Numbered from the stretch's first letter, positions 1 to 12,680 are shown. The stretch: DNA of 64,000 nucleotides from Trifolium pratense (GCF_020283565.1 NC_060061.1:43871362-43935361), one strand, 5' to 3'. Program-made: numbers and translations. Notes: a model not told the origin generated them from the sequence alone.

Positions 1-421
1 TCTCTCTTAAAAGATAAAATTGAAAAATTCATAATATTAGTCAACAAATTTAATATCACAATCAATTTTTTCGATTCTTATAATTTATACAAAAACATCT
101 TATATTTAGGAATAAACAAGTCATGAACCATCACTCACTTTCTTAACATGTACCCTAAAATCACATGTTAACATATAAGAATGGATGGGGTATATGATCT
201 TGGGTTGGAGCAATAAAAGGAAATGGAAACTTAAAAGTGTTGCATCATTTAATTTGAAGTCAAATATAAAAGTGTAGTCAAAAGTTTGAATTAGCTCATT
301 GAGAGCATCATATAGAACTGGAGTCCAGCCTAGAGAGATACTTGCTTGGTCACAACACAATAAAAATAAGTTGGTATGGATATACTTAATTATTTTAAAA
401 ATAAATATATTATTACTTACG

Positions 422-633
422 GTCCATTTGACCTAGCTTTTTTAAGCTTATGCAAATAGCTTATGCGATATAAATTAAGTTTTATGTTATTTTATAAGTT
501 CACATTAGTGAAAATTGTAATTTTATAAGCTATTTTATCGTAAACTACCTTGACAAACTTATAATAATATATAAAAATTGCATAAGCTCTAAATAAGAGG
601 AAAAAAAGTCAGGCCAAACAATAGCTTATTATT
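422..633. mobile_element. MITE-like remnant with degenerate inverted ends
   Basis: The left end reads GGTCCATTTGACC and is followed by AAGCTTAT-type motifs. The right end, read on the other strand, gives a TTGTTTGGCCTGA-like sequence. The interior is AT-rich and carries no coding capacity. This layout is typical of short non-autonomous DNA elements in legumes. I could not find a clean target-site duplication, so the boundaries are approximate. Confidence 0.35.
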
Positions 634-1620
634 GTAAAAAATAAAAGAAACAAATATATTATTTAAACTTTTCTTCTATATTTAGAATTGTGACCAGTAT
701 ACTATATATTGCTTAAGCCTCAAGTGTATAGTTGTTGACTAAATTATAGAACGAAGTGGGTGAGAACAAATAAGCTCTAAAGCCTACTACTAGTAGTCGG
801 AAGTACCGTGGTATATTAACTACGATTTCATATTATAAGATAAACAAATAGGAGTATTAAAGTTTAAAATTTAATCACCATATATTATCTGTAATGTGTT
901 TGTTAATCAAGCTATGCTCATGGAAACCACCTCAAAAATACGACCTAAAAAATAAATTAAATATAAGTGAATGTAAAAATTTTAAACCTAGAGAATCTAA
1001 ATCCGTATAGGCTCCATCCCATATTATAAACAAAAATAATATTTGCACACTATTAAGAAAAGTAAAATATGATTATTTGAAGTATACATTTTGTGTTTTC
1101 CTTGAAATAAGTTTCATGGAAAGAAAAAAAAAATTTACAGTATAAAAAAAAAGTAAAAAGATTTTTATTTTTTTTGAACGTAATAAAAAGAATTTTTATT
1201 GGTTGTTGATTATGATGCAGTTTGTATTTAATTTCATGAGAATAAGTAAAAAATCTTTTTTTTTTACACAAACAAACTTATGGCATTTCATTCATAAAGT
1301 AAAAGTAAATCTTAAAAATGATAAAAGTTAGTTTTTTTTTCTTAAATTTGGAACATGAAAAAATGATTTTTTTTTGTTTGCTTATAATATAGGACAGAGA
1401 AAGTATATAAGAAAAAACTAGGGATGACTGATGAGTTGCATACTACTAGAGAGAAAAATAGAGGAAGACGATGGATGTGTCTTGAGATTGCGAGAAGAAG
1501 AGAAATGCAAACGTGCAATGATGAGAAAGTAGTACGAAAGTAGTCTAATAGAGTATTCGATAGTGCTTGATACGTACACAATGAGAATTTGATCATTGAT
1601 AATTTGATAGTGCTTGGAGA
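634..1620. other. AT-rich intergenic DNA, nothing recognised
   Basis: Short open frames occur here on the minus strand, but they are rich in Phe, Lys and Ile, lack family features and look like chance frames in AT-rich DNA. I see no gene, RNA or clear element. Confidence 0.6.
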
Positions 1621-1621
1621 T

Positions 1622-1800
1622 GCTCTGATACCATCTTAGAATTAGGTATTGGGTCTAACTCATCCTTATAAAACTATCTCGTAAGATGAGGATTGCTTCT
1701 TACTTATAAACTCATATTCAGGCCAACTCACATCCGATGTGAGACTTTTAAAAGTGTGGTTGAGTCTTGCTATGGTGAAAAGAATGTGTATATGGTACGA
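1622..1800 (-). mobile_element. Degenerate TRIM-like LTR beside a tRNA-Met primer-binding site
   Basis: The motif gctctgatacca at 1622-1633 is, on the minus strand, TGGTATCAGAGC, the usual initiator-tRNA primer-binding site of plant LTR elements. The adjoining sequence contains CACATCCGATGTGAGACT, the same signature found in the LTRs of the intact small element at 52968-53521. Only one decayed LTR-like copy is visible. Confidence 0.4.
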
Positions 1801-1837
1801 AGTCATTAGTTTTACGATTTTTTTAAAAAGTATATCT

Positions 1838-1983
1838 TGAAAAGGAGTGAACCTCAAGATTATTAGAGGAGCGATTGAGAAGTTGGTATAGTATATCTTG
1901 AAAAGGAGTGAACCTCAAGATTACCAACTTCTTAATCGCTCTTGATTACGTCGAGGTTGACTCCTTTTCAAGATTTACGTTTC
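1838..1983. repeat. Inverted repeat (hairpin) with a direct duplication
   Basis: The sequence CTTGAAAAGGAGTGAACCTC occurs twice in direct orientation, starting near 1837 and 1897. A reverse-complement version, gaggttgactccttttcaag, ends near 1974. The sequence beside the second direct copy (accaacttcttaatcgctct) is also the reverse complement of sequence near 1872-1890. The arms can fold into a long imperfect hairpin. It sits at the left edge of the tandem array that follows. Confidence 0.6.
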
Positions 1984-2880
1984 AAAAAGCCATAAAACTT
2001 GTAACCCCATACAATTATTATACATCATCTTTTCACTTACAGACAAACATGCTTTTATTATAGGAACGTCATTAAATTTATTCATTTAATTCAAATCAAC
2101 TTTTTTTACCTCCATGTAGATCATTTTGAGGTTCTCTCTTCCTTTTAAGATTTACTTTTCGGATAAAATTAGTGACCTCATACCGCTCCCATATACATTA
2201 TTTTCACCTTCAATAGTATGATACTTTTATTACGACAACATCATTGAATTTATTCGTTTAATTCACATAAACGTTTTGGTTGCCATGAAGATCATCTCGA
2301 GGTTCTTTCCCTTTCATGGTATACTTTTAAAAAAAAAACCATAAAACCAATGACCTCATACCGCTCCCATATACATTTTTTACGCCTTCGAAATTAAGAT
2401 GCTTTTATTACACCAACGTCATTGAATTTATTTATTTATGATCGACTTTTTAATTGTTCTGTAGATCATTTCAAGGTTTGCTCTTTTTCAGGATCTACTT
2501 TTCGAAAAGCCATAAAACCAATGCCCTCACATTGTATTTAGACACATTATTTTCACGTGCAAACACAAGATGCTCCTATTAGAGCAACATCACTGAATCG
2601 ATTTTGGTGAGACATATCCTACCCCTTGATAATTTAGGCGTATTTGTCCAACAACCAATGAGAACAAACCACATAAAAAACCATTCATTTATTCAATCGA
2701 AATCAAATTCTTAATTGCTCCGTAGATTATCTCAAGGTTCACTCGTTTTCAGGGTTTCTTTTCAAAAAGCCATAAAACCAGTGACCTCACACCGCTTTCA
2801 CATGCATATTCGTTTCACCTACTAACGTGACGTAAAATACTTTTATTATGGCAATGTCATTGCATTTATTTATTTTATTA
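1940..2880. repeat. Diverged tandem repeat, unit about 174 bp, about five copies
   Basis: The marker AAGCCATAAAACC, or a close variant, recurs near 1987, 2163, 2338, 2509 and 2768. That is a spacing of about 171-177 bases, except for the last interval, which contains roughly 85 extra bases. Each unit also carries a 'gtagatcat...gaggtt' block, 'gacctcataccgctcccatatacat', and 'ttttattac..caacgtcattgaattta'. Copies differ by many substitutions, so the array is old. No reading frame runs through it. Confidence 0.7.
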
Positions 2881-3150
2881 TTAATAATATACCTTAAAAC
2901 AAAGTCTTACCCAAATAAATCGATCATTACATAATTAATCTTATTCGAGACGTATCAAACAACAAACATGAATACATCTCTTAGTCTAGATACAAACCTT
3001 ACAAACTAATTTCACTTATTTTTTCATAATCTAATTTTTTTAATTAAAAATATTGATTCACATTTTCTTACAAAACAAAAATATCATTATATGCTGTCAT
3101 ATGGTGGCTCCTCCAAATATTCTTGCACCAGAAGATTTATAGTCTCTCTC

Positions 3151-3160
3151 TATTTATATA
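3151..3160 (+). promoter_or_regulatory. TATA-like box of the hnRNP gene
   Basis: The sequence tatttatata lies about 80-90 bases upstream of a GA-rich leader (agagagagagagac near 3270) that leads to the RRM gene. Spacing suggests transcription starts around 3180-3200. The 5' leader probably contains an intron from about 3658 (aag|gtttgt) to 3966 (cacag|ATG), because the start codon directly follows an acceptor. Confidence 0.45.
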
Positions 3161-3966
3161 TTATGTAATTTGCCTCTCCTCATGTTAGTTACAAATTCCT
3201 TTTCTTTTCTCATTTAAATTAAGGTAGTAGTGGAATAACCAAAGAAGAAGAAAGAGATAGAAAAAAGCAAGAGAGAGAGAGAGACACAAACATAAACACA
3301 AACATAGAAGAGGATGATAAACACATCCTCTGTTTTCATTCCAAATTCCCATTGAAAAAAAAAATCATTTTTTTCACATGCCCATCATTTTTTCAGCATC
3401 TAAATCTTCATATGGTAAATTTTTCTCATCTGGGTTTCTTCAATTTTCATCGATCTCTTATAAAGTTTGTGAATTTGAATTTTGTTTTCTGATCTGTTTA
3501 ATTGTTTTGATTTTTTGTTTATGTGTTGAGATTAGATATTTTGGTTGGTGTTTTGATTGATGCTGGGAAGATCCGATGCTCTTAGATCGAATTTGACAAA
3601 ACCCACTTCGTGTTTGATCGAAGCAACAACTGGGTTGTGTCTGAATTTTCAGATAAGGTTTGTTTTTCTGATAGATTCTTTTGATGTGCATTTTCTGATC
3701 GGTTTTGCTCTGCTTTTATTTTGTTAAAGATTTGATTTTTATGTGAAGATTGTGCTGAATTATGATGCATTTAGATTGATTCCTTAACTGGAATTGTGGA
3801 CATCATTGATTGATTTAGATGTAGTTGTTGATTTCTGATTTGATTTTGGTTGTTTGATTTGAATTGAGATGAGAATTATGACTCAAAGTAGGTGTTTTTG
3901 TTGAATCTCGATATCGAATTTAGTGTTTGATGGTTAATAACTTGTTGTGATTGGTAATTGGCACAG

Positions 3967-6481
3967 ATGGAATCGGATCTCGGCAAGCTCTTCATTGGAG
4001 GAATATCTTGGGACACTGACGAGGAACGTCTCAGGGAGTATTTTGCGACGTATGGGGAGGTAATTGAGGCTGTGATCATGCGGGATCGCGCAACAGGTCG
4101 TGCTCGTGGTTTTGGATTCGTTGTCTTTGCTGATCCTGCTGTTGCTGAGAGAGTCATTATCGATAAGCACATAATCGACGGCCGCACTGTGAGTTGCTTT
4201 ATCTGTATAGATCGATCAATATATACTTGGCATTTTTTCCATATTGTGTGTTTCGTCTTGCTGCAATTGAAACTAGCTAAAATTGTATTTCTAATAGAGA
4301 TCGTTGTGTCTTACTCTAAGATTTCATACTCTTTTTTGGTGATCAAATTATCATTTTCATTTTTTACTCTATTGGTTCAAGGTTTAACAACTTTGATAAT
4401 ACTTGAATTTTCGATGTACATTGGATCAAAATTGACCTTTTAACAACTTTGAAACTACTTGAATTTTCAATGTACATTGAATTGAGATTGACCTTTTAAC
4501 AACTTTGTTAATACTTGAATTTCTTATGTACATTGGATCAGACTTGACTTTTTTCTGTTTATAACATAAGAAACTGAAAACGACTTGCTGATTTTGATCT
4601 ATATCCTGTTGAATTTTCAGGTTGAAGCAAAGAAAGCTGTTCCTAGGGATGATCAGTACAATATAACCAGACAGACTGGTAGTGTGCAGGGATCGCCTGG
4701 TCCCGGTCGTACAAAGAAGATTTTTGTTGGAGGCTTACCATCAACAATCACCGAAAGTGATTTCAAGATGTATTTTGATCAATTCGGTACAATTACTGAT
4801 GTTGTAGTTATGTATGATCACAATACACAAAGGCCAAGAGGTTTTGGCTTCATCACATATGATTCAGAAGAAGCAGTCGATAGAGTTCTTTACAAAACAT
4901 TTCATGAACTCAACGGAAAGATGGTTGAAGTCAAGAGGGCAGTTCCGAAAGAACTTTCACCTGGTCCCACCCGAAGCCCATTGATAGGAGGATATAACTA
5001 TAGTTTGAACAGTAGAGCTAGTAGCTACCTAAACAATTATGGTCAGGGTTATAGTATGAGTCCAATAGGAGGATATGGAGTCAGAATGGATGGTAGGTTT
5101 AGTCCACTTACTGGTGGCAGAACCGGTTTTACCCCTTTCGGAAACACCGGTTATGGAATGGGGATGAACTTGGATTCGGGATTGAGCCCAAATTTTGGAG
5201 GAAACTCTAATTTCGGGAACAATTTAGGTTATGGTCGGATATTTAGTCCTTTCTATAGCGGAAACTCGAGCAGATATGCTACACCAATAGGCTATAACGG
5301 GGGTAGTGGAAGAGGCGATTCTCTTATGAACTCGACTTCTAGGAATGTCTGGGGCAATGGTGGTCTGGGTAATGCTAATAACCCCGTCAGCCCTGGTGCG
5401 TTCTTGGGATCTGGAAGTGGAGCTTTCGGTGTTTCCATTGGAAACAGCGGCACAAACTGGGGTCCTTCGATTCCGGCTCAGGGTGGAGGAGCTGCTTCTG
5501 GCTATGCTACTGGGAATAATGTTTATGAAGGTGGAGATAGCAGCTTTGGATTAGGTGCAGCAGGATATGGAAGAAACAGCAATGCAGTTGTGAATCCATC
5601 CTCCACATTTAATGCATCAGCCGGCGGTTATGACGGATCTTATGGAGACTTATACCGCAGTGGCAGCGGTTCAGTTTACAATGACTCTGCTTGGAGATCT
5701 GCTGCTTCTGAGATAGATGGTTCTGGTTCGTTCGGTTATGGTCTTGGCGGTATTGCATCAGATGATCCTGTGAAGACTTCTGAGGGCTATATTGGAGGCT
5801 ACAATGTTGCAAGTAGACAACCTAATAGAGGTTAGATCTTTGGTTATATGTCAGATTTTTGTTTATACAGTTTTGCTGTCGATTTCCAATGGTGGTTTAT
5901 ATGTTTCAGAAGATGAATAATTCTGAATGAACTTGAAAAGAAAATCTGTATTAGTATTGTCTTTTACATTTGTCTTTAAGACCAGCATATCTTCAATTGT
6001 TATATATCGATAAAGGCACATTGGCAGCATTGTTGATGTCTTTTTATTAGCTATATAGCATCTACATTTTGGATTGAAAGCATGTCGGTGTTTGACACTT
6101 GTCGGGGTCTAACACCGACACATGTTGTTACATTCATTAACTTCCAATTTCTTAAATTATTACTAGTGTCAGTATCATTATTGTTTTCGTGACAGTGGTT
6201 CATAGCTTATAGTTGAGTGCTTGTTTCCTGACTTCTATTATGCATATCGTCTGAATTTTTATCTTCAGAATTTTGATACCTTTCTCCGCAATGTTCACTG
6301 CAATCCAAGTAGAATAATTGCTTGCAACTTCCTATAATCATGCGTAGGTTCTTGATTATTTTCATTTCAATTATTTCTTAATGTGATTTTATTGTAGTTT
6401 ATATCAACATGAAAGATGCTTATATATGAACAATCTCTCCCATGTTGTGAATAATCGTATTGTCATGAGTAAATGACTGAG

Positions 6482-6529
<48 letters not shown>

Positions 6530-6950
6530 CTGATTATATGCGGTACTTATGTACCTTTTCTCTTTTAATATAATGTATTTCAATTTATATGATCCAATTT
6601 AATCATTACACTCATTTCTATTTCCACTTACAAGAACACTTGATTCATTTTCGCGAATGAGCCTATTATATTGCAAAATGGTTATCTATTTAGCATATTT
6701 ATGTTTTTGTGATGTTCATAATTAAGTTTATGAGTTAAATTACTAACTGTAAACTGACGGTGTAAATAGGTTTCACATACATCCAATCATATATCATTTA
6801 TCTTACCACGTTCTTAAAAAATATCAAAGCATGACAAGATAGTGAACTATGTTTACACGTTCGTGTAAAATGTATTCTCTAATCCCAATTTTATTGCATG
6901 TTACTCATTTTCACTTATAAAATTCGCTTGTTTCAGGTATCGCTGCTTAG
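3967..6950 (+). CDS. hnRNP1-type RNA-binding protein with two RRMs and a Gly-rich tail
   Basis: Exons are 3967-4188, 4621-5830 and 6937-6950, giving 481 residues. RRM1 has RNP2 KLFIGGIS (residues 7-14) and RNP1 RGFGFVVF. RRM2 has KIFVGGLP (about 107-114) and RGFGFITY (about 147-154). The remainder is a long Gly/Ser/Asn/Tyr-rich, low-complexity tail of the kind that drives RNA-granule or nuclear assembly in this family. Such proteins bind pre-mRNA or mRNA in the nucleus and sometimes shuttle. The start is the first ATG after an acceptor and matches the family start MESDLGKLF. The last exon is only 14 bases and adds Ile-Ala-Ala. Without that splice the frame ends one codon after the junction. 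The family's usual ending, as I remember it, is RQPNRGIA(A/T), which supports the micro-exon. A GA-rich leader and a probable 5' UTR intron precede the gene. Confidence 0.93.
6480..6531. repeat. (TA)n microsatellite in the last intron of the hnRNP gene
   Basis: An uninterrupted TA run of about 50 bases lies inside the roughly 1.1-kb intron between the second and third coding exons. Confidence 0.95.
6743..6873. mobile_element. MITE in the hnRNP intron, same family as 56575-56748
   Basis: The left end contains GACGGTGTAAATAGG and the right end, on the opposite strand, gives CATTTTACACGAACGTGTAAAC. The CGGTGTAAA motifs and the middle block 'catccaatcatat' match the better-preserved copy at 56575-56748. 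Non-autonomous and non-coding. Confidence 0.5.
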
Positions 6951-9050
6951 GAGATATGTAATTTGGATATGTAATGGTAGCAGTAGATCAAGGGAAACTG
7001 TTTACAAGTAATGAGGTATTGTGAATTCATACATCTCCATCACTTTGAGAGAGATATATAAGCTCACAAGGAAATTTGTCATATAATAGCTAACGGTGTT
7101 CTTTCATTTGAACTATACATATTCAAAAAAACAAAGCAGTTACAAGTGATTTTGTGTAAGGCGTGGTGGTTTTTCCCTTCTTTTTTTCCGGTCCTTTTTT
7201 CAGTTTTCAAGACATTAGGTTCCTTTTCATGGAAGTCAATTGAGGTGTAAAATCATATCGCGGGATATATACTAAGGAAGATTTATTCCATGATAGTGTA
7301 ATAGTTGCATCTCCGGCGATGCATGTTGCGTCGTTGTTTAGTTTGTTTGATGATGATATGATAGAGTAATTGTTAAATTTTGAATTTCTTTGTTTCTTTT
7401 AGCAAAGGTGTTTGTTTTTGTCACCTTTTTATGGTATATGTAACTTTGATAAAAAAAATTGTAAGTGAGGTTCAGTTTGATTTATATATCATCAAGTGTG
7501 AAAAAACATGAGTGGGATTCCTATATAAGGTCCCCATCAAATAATCAAGTTTCTGAACAATTTTATTATTTTTTGTTGCACTTTTGCAATACAGCTTTAC
7601 ATTAATACTGTTTATGTCTTCATTTTTCAACATTAGTCAATTCTTGCCTATGATGTTTGGATGTTGAAACTGTTTTGTGAAAGTAACACATTTTTAAATA
7701 TTGTTGTTGAATCATGTAGAACAATGTTCATTGGTTCAAACTTTGTGGTATGGTTTGTCAAAAAAAAAAAAAAAAACTTGGTGGTATGTCTCAAAATAAT
7801 AAATTTAGGCTTAAAATATCAAGGATGGACATATAGTTGATTTGTCTCGGTGTCGAACATCTAACACATGTGTCAGACATCTAACATCTTCAATTTAAAA
7901 TGTCAGTATTACATTCTTTTTTAGAGGAACAAAAAAGTGTCGGTACTGCAAAGACTTAAATCTGTCTATGTTTTTAATTTTTTTTTATAATATTTGTTTT
8001 AGTTTCTATAACTTTTGTTTGTTTTTGACAACATTTTGTTTTAGTCCTTGAATTTATTTATTTTTTCATTTGAGCTTATATAGCCAAATATTATATGGAC
8101 TAAGCAAAAAATAAAGGACTATTTGTAAAGACTACAGTTTTGTATAGGGTCTAAAAAAAAGATTGAGTATTATTGGTAAAAAAGAAATTTAAATTAACTT
8201 TTTATTTATTCATTCATTGTATATGTAACTAACCTATGGTTATCATTAGTGACAATTTTATGGTTTTTATGGTTATTTGGCCTTCTACTTGTTACTTTCA
8301 TATGATTCCAACTTGCAATAAGATTTCAGATTTGGATCTTTAACTGAACAAACTTACGTGTGGCTATGATTTTATCTTATCCTTAAGTGGATTAGAATTT
8401 GTCTTACACTTTTATCTTGAGCTGAATTTTGAACATTATCACTACAATTTCAAATTTTTATACAAAAGTAGTATTTTATTTGACATACTTAAATTGCTTT
8501 TAAAGTGGTTGAGTCTATGTTATGATATTGATATCGTTTTGGTTTCTTGTACTTGTTTCAATAAAACCAAATAATTCTATTCTCACAATAAGCACAATAA
8601 TCTTGAGTTTGATTATTAATATATGCTTTTCATAGTAATATTCGGTTATTTTCCCAAAAGATTATTAAAGGTATTTGTTAAGGGATAGGATAGGATAATC
8701 CTTAAACACAATGAAAATATTTTTTTAATTTGTGAGAAGAAGAAATTGCTAAATTATTAAGGGGATACTTTTAAAGAAAAAAAAGAAGTTTTAGATTGTT
8801 GGCTAAATTGTACATATAAAATAAGAGAATATTGATGTAATAAAATTTTACGTGTATTTTTAAAATAACAACAATAATATTAGTATTTTTAGAAAACATT
8901 CTCTTATTTTATATGTGAAAATCAGTTAATGTGTCATTTTTAACTAAATTGTACTTTTGATTCTTAACTTTCACAAACTTACGATTTTGGCCTCTTAATT
9001 GTTATAATAACATTTTTGGCCCTCTAATTTTCACAAACTTCCAATTGTTG
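6951..9050. other. 3' UTR of the hnRNP gene, then AT-rich intergenic DNA
   Basis: The first 450-500 bases are probably 3' UTR. The rest is AT-rich with an A16 run near 7760. It also holds generic repeat text of the 'ggtttagtcct...' type around 8000-8100 and 8940-9030. I recognise no gene here. Confidence 0.5.
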
Positions 9051-9055
9051 TCAAG

Positions 9056-9224
9056 ACATTATGCTCAAGTGGTTAATGAGATCCCCTATGACGGATCATT
9101 CGGGAGAACCCGAGTTCGATTCCTGGTGAAAATTTTTTTTGGCCAGGCTTTCCTAACTTGGCGGCCGAGCTTTGGATTACTGGGTCTCCCTTCCCCTGGG
9201 AACTAGAAGGTTAATAAAAAAAGA
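9056..9224 (+). mobile_element. tRNA-derived SINE
   Basis: A tRNA-like head contains an A-box-like stretch (ctcaagtggttaatgagat) and a B box (gagttcgattcctgg) at normal spacing. A conserved SINE body follows (ttggcggccgagctttgg and tgggaactagaaggtt) with a short A-rich tail. It does not fold as a functional tRNA; the tRNA-like part is the pol III promoter of the element. Confidence 0.75.
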
Positions 9225-9344
9225 TAACATTTTTTTTAGAAAATAATGTAAACTAATTACGCGGAAATAAAAGACAAGTGAGCAACAAACTACATTATTA
9301 ATTTTTTTTAGATAGCAAAATTAATCCTTCTAAATACTACATTC

Positions 9345-9715
9345 ATAGACTTGGCCGTCCCCGACTATTTGGAGGCCCCGCTCGAATATTAAAAATGGTC
9401 TCTAATATAAAACAAAAAAAATATTAATGAATCATTCTCTTTTTAAATTGTAAATAACATTAAAAAAAATTATCATCGTATATAACATCAAAAAAAGACA
9501 TTATAATCAATGATTAAAATGACTAAAACTAAAATCATGCAACAGGAAAATACATTGTAGGGATTTAAATCAAGTACCTTGCACTCAAAAACATTAGAAG
9601 CTACGCTAATCTATTTATACATATTTGATATTTTATGAACATTAAAGGTAAATAAATATTATTATAGGCCCCAACATTTTGAGACCTTCTCAAAATTTTG
9701 AGGCCTGATGCCGCC
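9345..9715. repeat. Unclassified dispersed repeat with GGAGGCC ends
   Basis: The left edge reads ccccgactatttggaggcc, then aatattaaaaatgg. The right edge, on the opposite strand, gives AGGCCTCAAAATTTTGAGAA, so the ends are loosely inverted. A fragment of the same repeat recurs at about 56508-56565 (gaggatttggaggcctgac). Boundaries are approximate. Confidence 0.4.
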
Positions 9716-11040
9716 ACAAACCCGACACATGGGTGTGAGCCAACCCTGCATGACCCTTTGAAATCTCTGCAGAAGATCCAGTCTCTGAGACTAGAAATTC
9801 AAAAGTATCAAACACAAATTATATAAAAATATAACAGAAAATCACATTTTCAAATGCCAACTCTTTCACCCAATCAATCGTTGCTAATAGTCCTAGAGCC
9901 TCTCCAATTACTACTGTCATAACCAGTTGAAACCAAAGTATCTCACTCCCATAAGCATGCCAAATTCATCATCTCTTAAGTAGATTCTTATTTCCACTCT
10001 ATTGTGATATTCAACATTGTATTGACAAGGAACAAATAGAGGATAAAAAATAGAGCAAAACCGAACTTCTAATGTATATACGCAAGAAAATGCTTAGCTA
10101 CGAGAATCAAGTGATTGAACAATGACTTGTATTTATATAGTCCATCCTAATAATAGGATTTATGATTTGTCAATTACAATGAGTGAAAGCAGTAGCGGAG
10201 TCAGAAAAACTATAGAATAGGACAAAATTTCACATGTGACATAATATATAAATAATTCAACAAGATATATTAGTTTTGCTCTAAACGACCAACCACTAAA
10301 AATATCAGTTTTGAACAAAAAATCTCAATTTTTTTTAAAAATTCTCAGTTTTACTTAAACTAACTCATAAAATCTCAATTTTTGCCCCAAACCAACCCGT
10401 AAAACACCAAAAAAATTTACCATAGCTTGAGCAACTGTCCAAGCTTGTTGGGCATTCGCTCCGCCCATAAATTCTATATTATTTAGTTTAATTTATAGTT
10501 AAATAATATATAAAATTGTAGTAATACTGAATAATATCTAAAAAATGGGCCCAGATGCTGTTTGGGATCTTTACTTGTTCTCACATCATAGCCCACAGAC
10601 TAATTGACACTGTCATCTGATGGGCCCCTTTGCAATTACCACTGAAAGTGAATCAAAGGGCACCCCCCTTCCTAAAATTATAGTATACCTGCTGTTGCCA
10701 CAAATAGGAAAAACAAATATTCTTTTATTCTCTCTATTTGTCATCTTGACACAGTATTCATCCAAATAATAATATGGCCCTAACACAAGTATTATATTAA
10801 GTTTATTGATATGTTTGAATTTTGAACATCAAAATACAAACATTATATGTATGTGTGTGATGCTATATATATTTATCTTTTTCTTTTTTTGCTTTTTTCA
10901 CAGCTTATATGCATTTTAAAAATACACACAAGATGTGTGTCAAAAAAAAAAAAAATACACACAAGATTTGTTTGAATGTATGTTGTATAATATTTACAAA
11001 CCCGGTATAATTAGAGGTAATTTGAAACACACGTAATGTC
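9716..11040. other. Intergenic DNA with a possible MITE at 10191-10468
   Basis: The pair 'gtagcggagtcagaaaaa' near 10191 and 'gcattcgctccgccc' near 10454-10468 are loosely inverted and could bound a small DNA element. The rest is AT-rich and I see no gene. Confidence 0.35.
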
Positions 11041-11044
11041 TTAA

Positions 11045-11440
11045 ATGGACCCGGTTCGAACTGGATTTGGAGGACTTCTTCGTCACCCTTTCGGAGCTTG
11101 GATCATAGGCTTCTCTAGGTTCCTCTCCGGATCTTCCAACACCCTTCATGTCGAGATACATGTGAGTCATCAAGGGTTGTTATTGGCTAATCAGTTTCAA
11201 TACCAGGACATTACCTGTTATACAAACTCTCTCCATTGTGTCGATATTATTCACGCTCAAATATGCTACTCTGATTCAAGGCATAAAATATCATTCAACT
11301 TATTTGACAAGTGCGCATTGTCCAAACCTTCTGAAATGAAATACTTGTGCCGACTTTCTTGCTAAACTTTGAGCCTTTTCTGGCTCACTAACACCCTTCC
11401 ATATGGCCTGAGTGAGCTCCTCTTCACAGACTCTACTGAA
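11045..11440 (+). pseudogene. LINE-type RNase H domain remnant
   Basis: The translated frame from 11045 contains the RNase H pattern G-F-G-G-L-L-R followed by GAWIIGFSRF and LHVEIHVSHQGLLLA. In plant non-LTR elements these positions carry the catalytic Asp, Glu and Asp. The Glu survives in 'HVEI'. A 'CYTNSLHCVDIIHAQ' segment follows where the family has C-x-T-D-S. The first catalytic Asp and the rest of the LINE are absent, and the frame stops at 11365. It is a 5'-truncated, dead fragment. Confidence 0.65.
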
Positions 11441-12680
11441 ACCTAATTAGTTCCAGAATGTGTAGATTTTTTCTTTTTCTTTTGTGTTTTTCTTTAACTT
11501 TGTAACAAAAAAGTATCTTAAACGAATAAAACTCTGATACTATTTATCGGAGAGACGAGAAGATGGGTAAGTAAGTAAGTAAATAAAAAAAAAATAAAAG
11601 AAGAAATATTGCACCCACTTGGTGATTCAAAATCTAACTCAGATAAAATAAAATAAAAAAAAGTATTTCTTCATCTTTTAGGAGGAGCCTTGAGAAGAGG
11701 TTGTATTTTGTCCACTACTCACTACTCAGCCTCCCTTTTCCTCTACTTTATAGGATTCTTTGTTTCATTCTTCTTCTAGTCTAGTGGGAAAGGAAGAAAA
11801 TATGAAACGGACAAACTTTTCACCCCCCCCCCCCCCCCCCCCCCCCAAAAGGTCAAAAAGCACATCCCCCACACTCATTAATTGGCTCACATTTTGTAGA
11901 TATGCTTTTAACTTGACTTTTTTTTTTTATTTTAAGTTGTTTTTTTATCAAGCATATCAGCATATGGTTTTCAGATAATTTGGAGTTTAACTATAAGATA
12001 CGTAAAACTTAGTTAAAAATTTGTCTTATTAAAAAATGATAGAGCATTATATTAGTTGGTTTTTATTGTTCCTTAGTAGCATTATATGTGTTGTCTAATG
12101 AGAATGCAAAATTTTATATTAGTTGGTAATGCAAAATTGGGAAGAATGTGTTGGTTCACTAAGGTTGATGCACAACCATGCTAGAATACGTAAAGAATCA
12201 ATGCTAATGAGAAAGAAATACTTTGCTTAAAGTGACACCATCAAGAGAAGTTAAGAATATAACAAGAGTTTTTAAACAAAATTCTCAAAAATTCACTTTG
12301 AAACAATGTTTGGATTCACTTTGGAAAGGATGTGATTTTCAAGATTTGAAATTATTTTGACATATTTGGAATTTTGATTAGAAGTGATTTTGTTTTTAAA
12401 ATTAATTTTAATTGAAAGTTAAAATTTATAATTTTTTGTCTCCATTTGTAATTTTTACAGTTAAATTTATTCTTCAATTCATACTGGCGGATTTTTGTCC
12501 CAAAATATTAGGGTAGCGACAAGTGAATTATATTGATAAAATAAAAAAACAACGCGATCCAATTAATTTTTATTATATAACTCATTTATAATTAAATTCA
12601 ATTTTACATATAAATTTTAAGATACTTATGAAAAATTCGTATCAATATTATAGTAATAAAAAAAGACACACACACTTCCA
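11441..12680. other. AT-rich intergenic DNA
   Basis: Apart from the C homopolymer listed separately, this stretch has poly(A)/poly(T) runs and no supportable gene. An open frame at 11760-11978 is created largely by the C run and is not credible. Confidence 0.5.
11823..11846. repeat. C24 homopolymer
   Basis: Twenty-four consecutive C residues interrupt otherwise AT-rich DNA. The complementary strand is G24, which could form quadruplex structures. Homopolymers of this length are rare and error-prone in sequencing. Confidence 0.95.

Noticed and set aside
784..800. Possible CACTA end (ctactagtagt)
   Set aside because: Only the short core matches; no subterminal repeats or A-rich tail follow.
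121..1857. Several minus-strand open frames of 60-84 codons
   Set aside because: Composition is Phe/Ile/Lys-rich as expected by chance in AT-rich DNA; no motifs and no splice-supported extension.
9056..9224. A functional tRNA gene, suggested by A and B boxes
   Set aside because: Acceptor and anticodon stems cannot be formed and a SINE body follows. The same applies to the tRNA-like sequences near 21950, 22280 and 29800.
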